Assembly: GCA_950106755.1 (NCBI GenBank) | Contig: OX467089.1 | Location: 29,555,345 to 29,619,344 of the forward strand | Source: Climacium dendroides | Taxonomy: Eukaryota > Streptophyta > Bryopsida > Hypnales > Climaciaceae | Direction: 5' to 3' | DNA length: 64,000 bases | Made by a program: the position numbers and the translations under genes | Notes under the pieces: generated by a model | Told to the model about the DNA's origin: nothing | Database searches by the model: none | What the model saw: the letters and a program-made list of their open reading frames with translations, nothing else | Shown here: piece after piece, positions 47,521 to 59,864 of the stretch | Layout of the letters: each line of letters opens with the position of its first letter | How positions within the stretch are numbered: the first letter of the stretch is position 1

Positions 47521-47716
47521 TGTCCACTTCCACTTTCAAGCTCAGTTGTGCACTCAGTCAGTTCCATGTGCAATGCAAACGATTATTTGCTGAGGGAACA
47601 GTTGATATTCGACTCTACAACTTCCGAGTTTCGACAACCCCTACATTATTTTCTACTATTGATAAAATCGGGCTCAAGGCCTTACTAAGGTTTAGGGTTT
47701 ATTATTTTTCTACTCT

Positions 47717-48680
47717 CTACACAAACTTAGGGATTGTCGAGCCTACATGTACATAATAAGGACCTCTTCTACATACAATTGTACATGAGCTACAAGATGC
47801 AGCCCTCAATTTCTCCCGAGCCTTTAGAATTTCTTTTCTCCGACTGTATCCCCCCTTGTTAATCTGTCCGAAGTTGCCTCCATTGCGCTTACAACGACCT
47901 TCTCTTCTAGATGCCCCAACTGGGAGTTGAAACAGCAGTACAAACGATCCACTATGTTTCTGTTTCTCCAAACTCCCTTGTTCCAACAGAACTTGTGGAC
48001 GTGGAATGGACTGTCCAGGAACAATAACTGCAACCGATTCTCGAAGCGGACTATTTGGAAACTTAAATTTCTCTTGCACTATGGACGTTGGATAATTCGC
48101 GTCTCCATAAAGCTCACGCCCATCACCCAATAGTTTAGGGTCATCTCGGACCATCACCCATATATTGTTATAGAACATCATTACCGAGCAGTCCTAAATG
48201 TATAGTGTATGAACCCCTAGTATTGACGGAAGACTATCACTTATAAATTCCCAACATGTACTTCTTCGTAGACTGTCACTCTATAATATGAACACATAAT
48301 ATGAACAAGTATTATATGTGTGATTTACATCGCTGTAACTTCCTCGCCTTGAGAATCTCAGGCCCCCGACTGTATCCTGTATTTGGCTTCTTGTACTCAT
48401 TCCACTGTTGATGCCTCTGTCGTTGTATGAACATGCGGTCTGATCCGTTGAGATGACGAGCATCGCTTCGAATTCTCTGCACCCCATCATGTGTCTTAGA
48501 CATCCGGACGCTCCTTGACAGGACATACCTGGGACGGCGCCTTGCACTATCACAAGCAGTTCCGATATGAGTATCACGAGATCCACCAGTATCATGAGAT
48601 CCACGAGAGATCCTTGACTTGTTCCCTGGTGTAGGAATTTGTGTTGTGGCCTCGTCATAAAGCTTCTTTTTTGGCGCCAT
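47717..48680 (-). pseudogene. Tail exons downstream of locus 2 with duplicated Y-S-R motif
   Basis: Two open stretches, 48680-48312 (from MAPKKKLYDEATTQIP) and 48181-47717, end in related motifs: GYSRGPEILKARKLQ and GYSRRKEILKAREKLRA. The locus 1 tail has YPSRREDILRGLAKLQA. The sequence is basic with no recognised fold. They may be the last exons of the locus 2 gene or a small separate gene; splice sites were not settled. A weak in-frame continuity and the lack of a clear start leave their integrity open. Confidence 0.4.
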
Positions 48681-48689
48681 GTCTGATGC

Positions 48690-49239
48690 CACCGGCAATA
48701 ACTGAGAAGCAAGTGACCCCCCGTAGCGCAAAGGAGAAGGTGAGCAGGACTTTGGCAGACGTGGGCCTAATCCACACCGTCATCCACGGGCTTAGTAGAA
48801 TAGTCCATTGTGGAGTTTGTTGTTGCCGCCGAGCACAGAAAGTTCCCCCTGCTCAAGATTGCATACTGTCCATAGTCCAATATAGAATCCGCCGACGCAA
48901 CGCACGGAAGGTGATCATCTCCATCAGTTGAATTCCATACGTCCAGACTCTAGAAGCAAATCATATTTATATCATGACCACGAAATAGAACTGCATAGCA
49001 TTGAGAACATGAAACACCATCCACAAACAAACCTAGAACGTGAATCAATCACACCATCCAAGCAACTAGGAAGCTCCAATTGAGCTGATTTGAGACACGA
49101 GCACTAAACCATGACTATTTTATTAGAGGCATAAGGATTGAAATTACAATCTCCAGAAAGCAGGCTTAAGTCAGTTTGAATTGAGCTAAATTAGACCAGA
49201 GCATGGAAATCGAGAACCTATGCCTCCCTTAGCGTAGTC
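48690..49239. other. Probable intron or spacer between HAD exon and tail exons of locus 2
   Basis: No coding signal was settled. It holds two degenerate AGCTCGA-type half sites (TTGAGCTGATTTGAGACACG near 49080; AATTGAGCTAAATT near 49180). Confidence 0.35.
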
Positions 49240-52200
49240 CTAACGAATGCAGGAAGATGCCTGCACGACCTCCATCAACTTATCGTACTCCCTCTTCTGT
49301 TTTCTATCGTCACAAAGCATGCGGCGTCCAATTCGATTGGCCGCATTCTCTCGGAAGGACTTAAGTCCCTCTTCACGAGCCACGTGAAGATTCTGGAACC
49401 AAGGGAGCAGGACATCCAGGAGGAAAGTGTCCTTCACACCATTACCTCTGTATGACCATGACTCCGGTAAAATGACGTTCTCAGCATTGTTAAGAATGTG
49501 CTTCATGGGACTGTCATCCACTATCACAATATTTTGGGACAAGAACCTTCCCCGGTAGCCAGTGAACAAGGTCTCCAAGTTTTTAAGGAAGAGTTCCTTA
49601 TTTGTGCTTGGCTCCCTAAATGTTGTAATTCTCAAGTTTTTTTCCCTACATTTCAGAGTCGTACAAGAGGTCTGTCCTAGTTTGACTACCGGTAGGTCGA
49701 GCCCCTTAAAGAGATAGGCGGCCACTTCATCAGTGGTGGAAGTCTTCATACTACTCCACATTGAAATTGTAGCTATCTCTCCTATCGCACGTAAGAAATC
49801 AGAACACCCGGGATGGACATACACTAGCTTTGGCCCCACAACTGTTGGCTCAGTAGTAGAGTGCGGTTGGAATGCGTCCCCAGTCTGTTTGGCCCAGCCC
49901 TTATACTTGTGATCTTCACAGGCGCACAATATCCCATTGAGGTCCAGGACGACGTTGATACACTTGTCCACAGCCCTAGACTCCAATGGAAGATTGACCA
50001 CCTCCGTAAGTCTTAGAAGATCACGTGGAGGATCAGATTCCTGATAAACAATGGACGAATGTGGATCTAGTTATTATCCTGCATTCATAGCCTCTAGACA
50101 TCGTGCTAATTGAAACGGTCGTTCAGATTTGTAGACGTCACTAAACAAACACAGAATTCAGAATGTAAAATTCAAGACATACCTTCTGCTGCAAGGTCTC
50201 GGTTGTCTCCGCAGTAACATCCCTTGTCGTAGCGGTTGGCTCGGGTATCATGACCTCGAGAAGATCGGCATCAGGTATGACACTGTCTTCAAGTAGAAGA
50301 GAGGTAGTATTCAAGGATTCAGGCTTGTCCTCTTTGAAGGTGACATTCTGATCCGTCGGCTCGAAGACAACATCAGGCACATGCTTCGATGAAGTCAGTT
50401 TGGAAGTGAGTACACCTGATGCAACAGTAGGTGGCAACAAATCTACAACATTGACAGCGCCTGCAAGTCAGGAGTGTACAAAGGAAGTGCTGTAAGGAAT
50501 CTGAGTATTACCGCTTTACATAAAAATGTTTTGATGTACATACACAATGTCTGAAAATTTTGAACTCCATGGTTCAGTCTACTAGAAGTTCAGCTATGTC
50601 AAAATTGTTGAGTTGTCTATGAGATAACTCTAAAACTACATACAGCCCACGTCAAAAACCAGATCGAGTTGAGCTAAAACTGTACAAGAACACCGAGTGA
50701 TCATTGAGGTGCACCTGAGCCGGACTCTTGGCTAGGAGACGCGGTTGGCTCGTCGGGGGTCTCCACCACATCACCACTGCCTGCCCTTGGAGGAGCAAGT
50801 GCACACTGCGCCTCCACAAGTACCGGTGGCGCAACCACGAATAATGGTAGAGGAGGTGGTGTCCTAGGCGGTGGATGCGAGGGTGGTGTAGGCACCGCGA
50901 ACTCTGATGGGCCTACCTGACCTGAAGGTGGGGCCGAAGACGACATTGATGGCTGGTTTTCAAGCCTCAGTTGAGGTGCCGCAGGCTGGACCTCGGCCAT
51001 GGGCCTCCCACCCTTCATCCACAAAATCAAGGCGTCTAACTTGTCGTTAGCTTCCTTGGAATCTTGCAGCATGAAGGTCTGCATGCTATCCAGCCTTTTG
51101 TTCATTTGTTGCTACAGGATGTTCTCCGCCCGATCTTGGAGCCGCTTCTCCTCAATCTCAACAAACCTCCTCTCGAGGATGTCATCCACGAGTGAAGTCT
51201 TCCTTCTCTTCCATAGATGGGTGGACGACGGAGTTGACGACGGTTGCGTCTTAATCGCGTCTCCAGTTGACGCAGAGGAGCCACGATGCTCTGTTGGTGT
51301 TGCACGAACAGGCGATGAAGGAGGATCCGGCATCTCATCTTGCTGGCAATCCTCTGCATCGTCATCGGAGCTTGAGATCACTTCAGGCTCCTCGATAGGT
51401 CTCTTGTTCCGGCGACCAGTGGATGGAGAATCCCACGGGCCCCTCCGCATTGTCTTCACAGGCGAAGGTGTCGAATGAGACTCCCGCTACCTACTTGACT
51501 TAGGCTCCTCCACTCTGTAGCCCGACTCCAGAAAGTCGGCCCTGTCAAGCAACATGGCCGTGGTGACGATGTCGTTCCAGAAGTAGAATTCCACAAGTAG
51601 AATTCCATGCGAAGCTCTACGTTGTATATGCGGAATTCCAGTTCATTGTACACGCGCGGCGTGTTGAAAACTGGTGTGTCCGGAGCCCAAAATGCATTCG
51701 AGATTTTCACGTCCGTACAGTACTCGGGTTTGAATAAGAACATGAGCAAGACCTTGGCATGGGACTTTGCCTTTGGCGACGACATGTCACCTAGACGCTC
51801 GTAGTCCCCGGGCATGTAGTCCACATACTCGCACCTAAACTTGTGCAACTCCTCGTGGTTCTGCACAAATGCCGTTACTTGCGTCTGCTCCACTGCATCC
51901 GCACAGATAAAAAGCTAGACTGGGACCTCCTCCAGCAGGGGCTTACGCTTCCCCATCAACAACAGCATGACGGTGTTGAAGTAGGGAATCGCGATTGTGC
52001 CCTTCTGCTTGGACAACACTCCCGGAATCAAACGGAAGTCAATGACCCCGACTTTCAGATCAACCGGGATGTCCACAGTCCACACACCGGTTGGCCATGC
52101 CATGTGTCTATCGTCCTTGATGTTGTATGGCGCATAGTACGCCACTGCTGACGGCGGGACAAAATTCTCTCTCTCTCTCAGAAAGACCTTGAAGAACTCA

Positions 52201-54434
52201 GCAGCGTGCTTAGAAATTTCTTCTATGGACTTATTCTTGGACTTCAATTGCTTAATCTCCAAGAAGAACTCCTTGCCAGGCCTTTCGAGGAGAACATTCA
52301 TTGTGGCCGAGGTGACGAAATGTTTGGACTTAAACTCCTTCCATTTCTCCGGCACGACCTCATTGTCCGCGTTCAGGAGTCCGAGTGATGGGTCAATTTT
52401 GTTCAACTCTTTCTTCACGAACTATTTTCGTTTGCGCCTCTCAATCCAAGCACTCGATGAGTAGCAACTTTCCAAAACTGACGATGACTGCTTGATCGTC
52501 ACTTTTGGATGAAGCTGCTTTCTTTTGTCACCAGACTTATTTAAAATATGGTTGGCGAGCTTCTTCAGGTCCTCGTACGTGAGATTCCCGAAGAATTTGA
52601 AATACTCCTTATTGAGCATTTCGTTCTCTGTTTTCCATGAAGGCTTGGCGTTAAACTTCTTGAGCGTGTCTGGGTCAACAAGCTCGCCATGTGCTGCACT
52701 GGAAATGACCTCACTCCAAAGGTTGAAGACTTCATCTGGTGCTGTGATAATTTTTACCTCGTTGGTTATCACCAAACTATTTTTTGCATCTTTTCCTTTA
52801 GCCTTGGTCTGACCCTTGGCGACATCGATCATGGAGAACCGCATCTGCATGGCCTTTAGGAATTCCTACAACGAATTGTCACATTCTCTGACAGTTAATG
52901 AATGAGCTCGACTAGAGCTGAACTACTACGGGGTTTCGAGGGAGGGACATATCCCAGTGCAAATTGAGCTCCAGTCGAGGTGAATACTTACCGCGTATTT
53001 CATCTTATTGATGTGCGCCTCCTTGGACCGCCGGGAGCTTGTAACAGATCCAAAGGAGGTGTCATCCTTGGGGTTCAGCGGTTTTCCCATCTCCTCCCAG
53101 ACCTTCCGTGCCCCCAGAATGTTCATGGCCCATGATGGCTGGATTGCTTGAAAGTGGTTCACGCGGTTGTAATACGCTGAAATGGATCGCAGAATTTCAG
53201 CGTCCTCGGTCCACACAATGTAGCAACTCCATGCTTGGTAGTCGTTGACGATCTCGGGCGCGACATTGTACTTGGGGTCCTGCATTAGTTTGCTTGCCCA
53301 CACACTATGCTGCCCGTTTATTATGTAGAAATCGCCGTCCTTGATTTCTTCCCACGAATCATCACCGTCTCTTGTGGGCTTGTTCACGGGCATCACGTAG
53401 AGGGTCTGCCGATTGCTGTGGTTTGGCATATTTATGAGCTAGTGCATCATGTCTTCGACGATGCGATCCTCCTTGCTTCGAATGTTCAGCGTGGTCGGTG
53501 CCTGAATAAGTTTGTCGATGGGAAGGATCTTCTTCTCCATCTTGTACAAGAACACGTCTGTGCAAGCAGTCCAGAACCTCTTATAGGCCTTGTTGGACTC
53601 TTCGTAGTCCGGCTTCCTGTTTACCCTCAAGGACTCAGGAATGTCACTGAAGTCGCAGGCGATGTCATCAACGCCGGACTGATCTCCCGATTTCTCCATG
53701 GACTTTTGCTGGGAGGACGAGGCAAGGTTACTGGTTTGCCTTTGTTGTCTCCCGGGATCAGCAGGCTTTTTGTTTCTTTGCCCCCTCCTTTGTGTATCCG
53801 CAAGAGGTTGCTTATTAGTGGAGATCTGACTCCCTCCTTGGCTCTCCACATTCAAGGACACGGTGCGGGTAGTTTTGCTTTCCCGCTCTATGGTTATTTT
53901 CGTTTTCAGACAAGCAAAGTCTTGGAACATTTGCTTGAGCTTCCTACATAGTTTGTGGCCTGATATTGGATCTCCGTTTTCTTTTAAGAAGACCCTCTCG
54001 TTCACCTTCTCCTCGAGCTCCCTCATGTGGTCTTGAAACGACATAGTTTCAAGACTCTGGATAAGATTTGTCACGCGGAATGGTATTTTCTCGGAGTTGA
54101 AGTGGATGGTGAAGTTGTATTGATCTTTGGCGGGGACACCCAAGACAGCCGTCTGATAGTGAATTTTAATCGTCGGCGGAATGTCTTCCACCACGTCCTT
54201 CACTTGCTCTTCGTAGGACATGGGGAGGAAGCAGCTCATCCCCCTGTATTTCACGCAGAAGGCAATGAGCTCTGTACAGGGGATCATGGTAAGGCTCCAG
54301 CACTAGACCCTCTCGGGGTAAGTGAATTCCCAGTACTCCCCGTCGTCTAGGAAGTCGTCCCCGTCATCTTCACTAACCTTCAGGACTTCTGTCCTTGTGA
54401 AGTATTGTTGCTGCTTCTCAACTTGGCTATCCAT
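49240..54434 (-). pseudogene. Locus 2: ParB-like, coiled-coil and HAD domains in one gene, six in-frame TAGs
   Basis: Exons 54434-52992, 52865-50715, 50460-50183 and 50040-49240. Splice sites: GTAAGT/TTGTAG, GTGCAC/TTGCAG (one base plus two bases completing a Gly codon), GTATGT/TTATCAG. Exon 1 starts MDSQVEKQQQYF; near residue 365 it has FYIINGQHSVWASKLM, the ParB-like box. Exon 2 ends with an acidic stretch, a coiled coil and a Pro-rich tract. The last exon is HAD/FCP1-like: VVLDLNGILC (first Asp kept, second replaced by Asn), ISMWSSM, IVIVDDSP. Breaks: TAG at 54303, 53439, 52422, 51915, 51487 and 51112, plus a 14-base tandem duplication at 51581-51608 that shifts frame; removing it restores homology. 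No TGA or TAA interrupts. TGA at 50701 ends the unspliced form. Catalysis is unlikely without the second Asp. Confidence 0.58.
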
Positions 54435-54469
54435 TTGCACATTGTAGTGTGTTGAGCATGTTAGCTTAT

Positions 54470-55460
54470 TCATTTAGCTTGATTCGAGCTTATAGCTTCA
54501 GTTCAGTTATCGCTGCATTTCCTATTCAATGTCTATTCGTTTTGCTACATGTTGACTATCTGTCATTCTTTTATTAATCCTCTCATTTTCGCAAGTATGT
54601 TTAAGTCATTGATGTTTTCAAGAGCTCAAGTCGAGCTTCTTGGTTCGCTGTTTTTGTCACCATCGAGTGTCCGATTTAGATTTGTTTCATTATCTAGTTG
54701 TGTAGTGCTATATTGATAGCGGGAGAGCTCGAATCGAACTCTTAGGTTGCGGTTTCTGGTATCATTGCGCTTCTATTGTCATTTTTGCGTGGTTGGTTTT
54801 CTGTTGTTGTGAGAGGCATTATGCTGTGTCAAGCTTTATTGTGTATTGAGCTCGATTCGAGTTGATTGTCTGGTTTTGTCTGGTTTTGTCTAATCGTTGC
54901 ACGTCTTAAAGTTTTTGTGATATCGATTTTTTAACGTTTTAGTTTTTTATTATTTTTGACAGGGACTTTTAGGCTTTGTGGACTTGTCAAAGTCATGTTC
55001 TTAGTTTGTATATTAAAGTTAATCTTCTTGACTTTGTGGACGCTTGTGTGGTTCTGACATATTTTTTCTCTGTCATTATTTTCATTTTTAATGACATTGA
55101 GTTGTTTTAGCTCGATTCGAGCTAATTTAGTTTTGCTATTAAATGTGTCTTTGGTTATTTGTTACATTGTTGTTGTTTTAGTCGGTTTGACAATAACATT
55201 ACTCTGGATTGATGGACCTTTTTGTTTAAAATCAGCTCGATTCGAGCTGAGTACAGTGGGATTTATCATTGTCTGGAGAGTCGTTCCTTTTGGTTATGAG
55301 TGCATTTACTGTACTTTACTTCTTTCTTGCTGTTGCTAAGGTCCGAAAACCAAGATTTTGCTCGAGTCGAGCTGGTTGGGTGGTTCTACTTGCTGCATAT
55401 TCAGCTTGAACCCATCTGATTAACGGGATTGCATTTTCGACATTCAATGCTGTTCGAGCT
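54470..55460. repeat. Dispersed AGCTCGA-TCGAGCT palindromes upstream of locus 2
   Basis: Full or near-full copies at about 54480, 54620, 54725, 54850, 55110, 55232 and 55360 (best: AGCTCGATTCGAGCT) lie within 1 kb upstream of the locus 2 ATG. Further copies occur inside its first intron (52905 GAGCTCGACTAGAGCTG; 52960 GAGCTCCAGTCGAGGT). No other tandem unit is shared between them; spacing is 85-260 bases. Confidence 0.7.
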
Positions 55461-57486
55461 GAATTCGCATTTGACTATCGCTAAAGCTAACCCTATAGTT
55501 GACCCTGACTAGAATGTTATCAACAGACCCTAAGAACTCCTAAGCGAACCCTACTAAAACCCTACTCAGACCGTAACACAGACCTTGCTAACCTCTTTAA
55601 ATCCATGATAAAAAAATGATTCAACCTCCACCAGATGCAAAACAAATGAAATAGGCATCATACCACTGAGAAATAAGTTGATGAAGAAGAACCACTAAAT
55701 GCAGAACTACTACCACAGAATTAAATTAACAGAAGCAGAGTCCCACCAAATTGTCCCAAATCCGCAATACTAAACCAGATTAACTGCACTTGCATGGTCA
55801 AATGTGCAAACAAGTTTAGGCTGCTGCAGGTGACATCATATGCAATTCAAATACTTCATCAATTGTATACGAAATAAGAACACTACGAACCTAAAGCCAT
55901 TCATACTAAATAATAAAACACATAAATTCAAAAACATGAAAACTCAATCCAATACATGCAAGACAATAAACCAAGTGATCTAATTCAGGTAGCACACAAA
56001 ACCATTAACTTTGCACCTTCTGGGTCTAAATTTCCCTCCCTAAAGATTCCTGTGAAAAATTGCTATAACATTTGAGTTTGAAGATGTTCTGAGTACTAGT
56101 ATCAAACCCAATGTGCCCAGACTATTCCTAGGAGCTTGACAAATTGATGATTCCTGACAAGAGCCTCAAGTGCTGGAAGAGCCAACAAAAGAGACGCCTC
56201 ATGTACAAATAGAGAATACTTTTGATTATAAACTGTGAACGTGGACTATGTAAACCAAGACCAATGCACGTAGCACAACAAGTACAAGCTTGTATAAATA
56301 ATACTATCACACACTACAATTGTCAAATCCACTTACATCCCGCTAAGAACCAAACTGCACCAAACGAATTGTCACTGAAGCAAACTCCATATCGTAGTTG
56401 ACATACCCGCTGACATACCAAAAAATTGTCACTGAATACCAATTGACATACCACCTGAAAACCAAATATCGCAATTGACATACCAGTTGAAAACCAAAAT
56501 TGACATATCGCAGGAAGTAGGACTCACGTCTCCACAACAAAAGGCACAAGATCGATAGTAACTTACAAGAAAATTGTCACCTCTCGGAAGCTTCGAGTTC
56601 CCGTTTCCGTTCCAGCGCTGCAGCCACCAAACTCGATATTGAAAACCCTGAAATGTCACGCTCTAAATCCAGAACAGGAGTTGCAGGTTATTGTTTACCG
56701 CGGCCGCGTACTCCAGAAGCGCACTCAAGCTTGCCTTACCGCGTGCTCCAGAAGCGTAGTGGCACTCACAAGAAGGATACCTTCAAATTCCAATGGAGCA
56801 CATTCTGGAAACCCTAGCAGCTACGAGTTTTTGTCTGCCTTGCCGCGTGCTCCAAAAGCGCACTCAGAGGAAGATAGAAACAACTCAAGCTAATACAATG
56901 CACTCACTTCCGATTTCCGCGCACTCCCCAAAAAATACAATGCACTCACAAGAATATAGAACACACTCACACGGCAATCACATGGCGCAGCAACACGAAC
57001 ACAATCACATGGCGATCACACGACGCAGCAACACAAACAAAAAAACACAGAATGCGAAGGAGGGCGCCAGAACGCACTCTCACAAAGACGATCACACGGC
57101 GCAGTAATAGGGAATGACAAAAAAACACGGAATGCGAAGGAGGGCGCCAAACCCTAACCCCAATGCCGGCTTCTGCTAATACCCGACCCCCCGTTGACAC
57201 ATGACCCCCTCTAGTACCCTAATCCAACTCACTTCTGGTACCCTATTCCGACTCGTTGCCTGATAACCGACCTCCCGCTCATACCCGACCCCTTCTGGTA
57301 CCCTAACCCGCCCTATTGTTTGGTGACCGACCTCCTGCTGATACCCGACCCCCTCTTACCCGACCTCTTCTTACCCGACCCCTTTTGGTGCTCGAACCGG
57401 GTCCAGACCAGGTCCCTTTGTAACGACTACATTAATTAATGTAAGAAAACCTTGTTTTAGGTGACATTCAAAAAAACAGCTGACGT
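55461..57486. other. Intergenic DNA with two degenerate repeat patches
   Basis: No gene is supported. At 56700-56860 a phrase CGCGTGCTCCAGAAGCGCACT recurs three times. At 57165-57410 TACCCGACCCCTTCTGGTAC-like units repeat about six times, C-rich on the plus strand. Confidence 0.5.
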
Positions 57487-57632
57487 CAAAGGGAACGAAT
57501 TTTAGGTGACGTTGAAGAAAACAACCTGTATTTTTCATGTCAATAATGATGTCCAATGGAACATTAATGGAGATAATTGTTGACAGAAAAACATAGGTTG
57601 TTTTCTTCAACGTCACCTAAAATCCGTTCCCT
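57487..57632. mobile_element. MITE-like element with about 40-base terminal inverted repeats
   Basis: The left end AAGGGAACGAATTTTAGGTG continues into ACGTTGAAGAAAACAACCT; the right end is its complement, AGGTTGTTTTCTTCAACGT then CACCTAAAATCCGTTCCCTT, with one or two mismatches. The internal part is only about 65 bases and non-coding. An incomplete extra copy of the left end lies just upstream (AGGTGACATTCAAAAAAAC, about 57459). Confidence 0.65.
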
Positions 57633-58777
57633 TAGACATCGAAAATTTTGGTTTCTTCTAGTGTAATGACTATAAATACTAGTATGTTGTCATTACTCTA
57701 ATGATGATAAATACTGTTACCTATATTAATTTATTTAGAAAAGCCATAAGTTTTCATTCTTGATGAATATTTTTACCAACTATGGATGTAGAGTTTTCCC
57801 ACTTAGAATGATACTAGGAGTTATGGTTTTCGTAAAAATATTTATGAAGAATAAAAACTTATAGCATTTCTAAAATAATTAGTGTGGATAACACTATTTA
57901 TCATCATTAGTGTAGTGTTACCTGGACCTTTCTTTTGCATTCTAAACTTCGATTAGTTACCATTTTCCATTGTATTCACTTTTTTGACCAATAACCTTTT
58001 TGAGCATGTCATACGCTTTTTGGATTATACATTTTCTTTTGCATTTTGATGAAAAAATAAAGTAATAGTAAATGAAAATTTGTAAAAAGATTTATACCCA
58101 ATAAATCAATACACTTATAAAGATTTTAATTCTAAGAATGTCATTATAATAATAAATGATGGATTATAATGTTTCCTTACCAAAGCAAGCACCAACTAAG
58201 TAATTCCAATTTTATCAGAATTTGTGATATTATAGGAATACAATAGGCAAGCCATATTCATTAAAATAAGACAATGAGTAGTCTCAATTTTATCTTTGAC
58301 TCGAAGATAGATCGTCATAACTCTTCAATTTTGAGACTATTTGATAATTAGAGACTTTTATATATTAATATATATAAAAACCTTTATATTCAAAGATTGC
58401 ACTCTCATTTTATCTTCGACTCGAGGATAAAATCACTGTAATTGTCATAGGGTTGAAGTCTCAAAATGACCATTTCGTCTCATTTTAACAAATATAGCCT
58501 TTAGCTTGTACAATATCACATCTTTAAATCTTGGGAAATTACAAAAACATTATGGTGAATGAAGAGAATTGAAATTCAGAAGTAAAAATAGAGTGATATA
58601 AGAAAATTGGCATTTCCAAATTTAGAATTGAAATCTTCACAAGTGTATTGATTTATTGTATGTATACATATAATATGTGAATGAAGTTTGAAGCCAAAAT
58701 AAACAATTAGCATGCCACCTCTCTAATGTCATTGTATTAATCCACTCTAATATCAATTCTTTTCCACAAACATGTAG
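57633..58777. other. AT-rich spacer with two TATCTTCGACTCGAGGATA-type palindromes
   Basis: No gene seen. TATCTTTGACTCGAAGATA at about 58291 and TATCTTCGACTCGAGGATA at about 58411 closely resemble the locus 1 palindrome and lie 2.1-2.3 kb upstream of the third ParB-like gene. Confidence 0.55.
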
Positions 58778-59715
58778 AACTTGTGGGAAAATACTTTGGG
58801 CCCATCTAAATTGGCCTTGATTGATTTTCATGACATTGGGACCCAAAAATACAGTCAATTTGAAGACTTTACGTTTGAAAAAACATGTGGGACACCCATT
58901 TATTTTTTTCACACATGCATTGACCAAATCCACAACCAAAAAAAAATTAAAACTTGTGGGAAAATACTTTGGGCCCATCTAAATTGGCCTTGATTGATTT
59001 TCATGACTTTGGGACCCAAAAATACAGTCAATTTGAAGACTTTACGTTTAAAAAAACATGTGGGACACCCATTTATTTTTTTCACACATGCATTGACCAA
59101 ATCCACAACCAAAAAAAAATTAAAACTTGTGGGAAAATACTTTGGGCCCATCTAAATTGGTCTCGATTGATTTTCATGACATTGGGACCCAAAAATACAG
59201 TCAATTTGAAGACTTTACGTTTGAAAAAACATGTGGGACACCCATTTATTTTTTTCACACATGCATTGACCAAATCCACAACCAAAAAAATTTAAAACTT
59301 GTGGGAAAATACTTTGGGCCCCTCTAAATTGGCCTTGATTGATTTTCATGACATTGGGACCCCAAAATACAGTCAATTTGAAGACTTTACGTTTGAAAAT
59401 ACATGTGGGACACCCATTTATTTTTTTCACACATGCATTGACCAAATCCACAACCAAAAAAGAATTAAAACTTGTGGGAAAATACTTTGGGCCCATCTAA
59501 ATTGGCCTTGATTGATTTTCATGACATTGGTACCGCAAACTATAGTCAATTTTAATAGTGTAGGTTTATAAATACATGTGGGTCACCAAATGAATGTATT
59601 TTTTTCGACACATGCATTGACCAAAACCACATCCGAAAAGAATTTAGAGCTTGTGTACACAGGTTTTTGGACCATCTAGATTGGCCTTGATTGAATTTCA
59701 TGACGTTGGTATCTC
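58778..59715. repeat. 173-base satellite, five copies plus a degenerate sixth
   Basis: Copies start AACTTGTGGGAAAATACTTT at 58778, 58951, 59124, 59296 and 59469 (periods 173, 173, 172, 173), nearly identical. A sixth from about 59645 is strongly diverged. The uniform inner copies and diverged edge suggest recent unequal exchange. All open frames across it, on both strands, are repeat artefacts. Confidence 0.9.
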
Positions 59716-59864
59716 AAGGTATTATGACGTTCGTACCACAAGGTACTATAACGTTAATGACGTTCGTATAGGCTTGGCCTTTTTTGTATGAACTTTGAGG
59801 CACGTGGAAATATTCATTTACATTATTTTTTTGATTAGATGTCCATGGATTGTTAAAGAAGAGC

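Larger units (their letters stand above)
46913..47640. repeat. Direct repeat pair of about 75 bases flanking two foldbacks
   Basis: The segment at 46913-46985 (GATTATTTGGTGAGGGAACA, TCTACAACTTCCGAG) recurs at 47571-47640 with a few changes. The two foldbacks at 47072-47247 and 47388-47520 lie between them. Confidence 0.65.

Noticed and set aside
58637..59511. Several 60-113 aa frames on both strands
   Set aside because: They are the same 173-base repeat read in phase; no gene.
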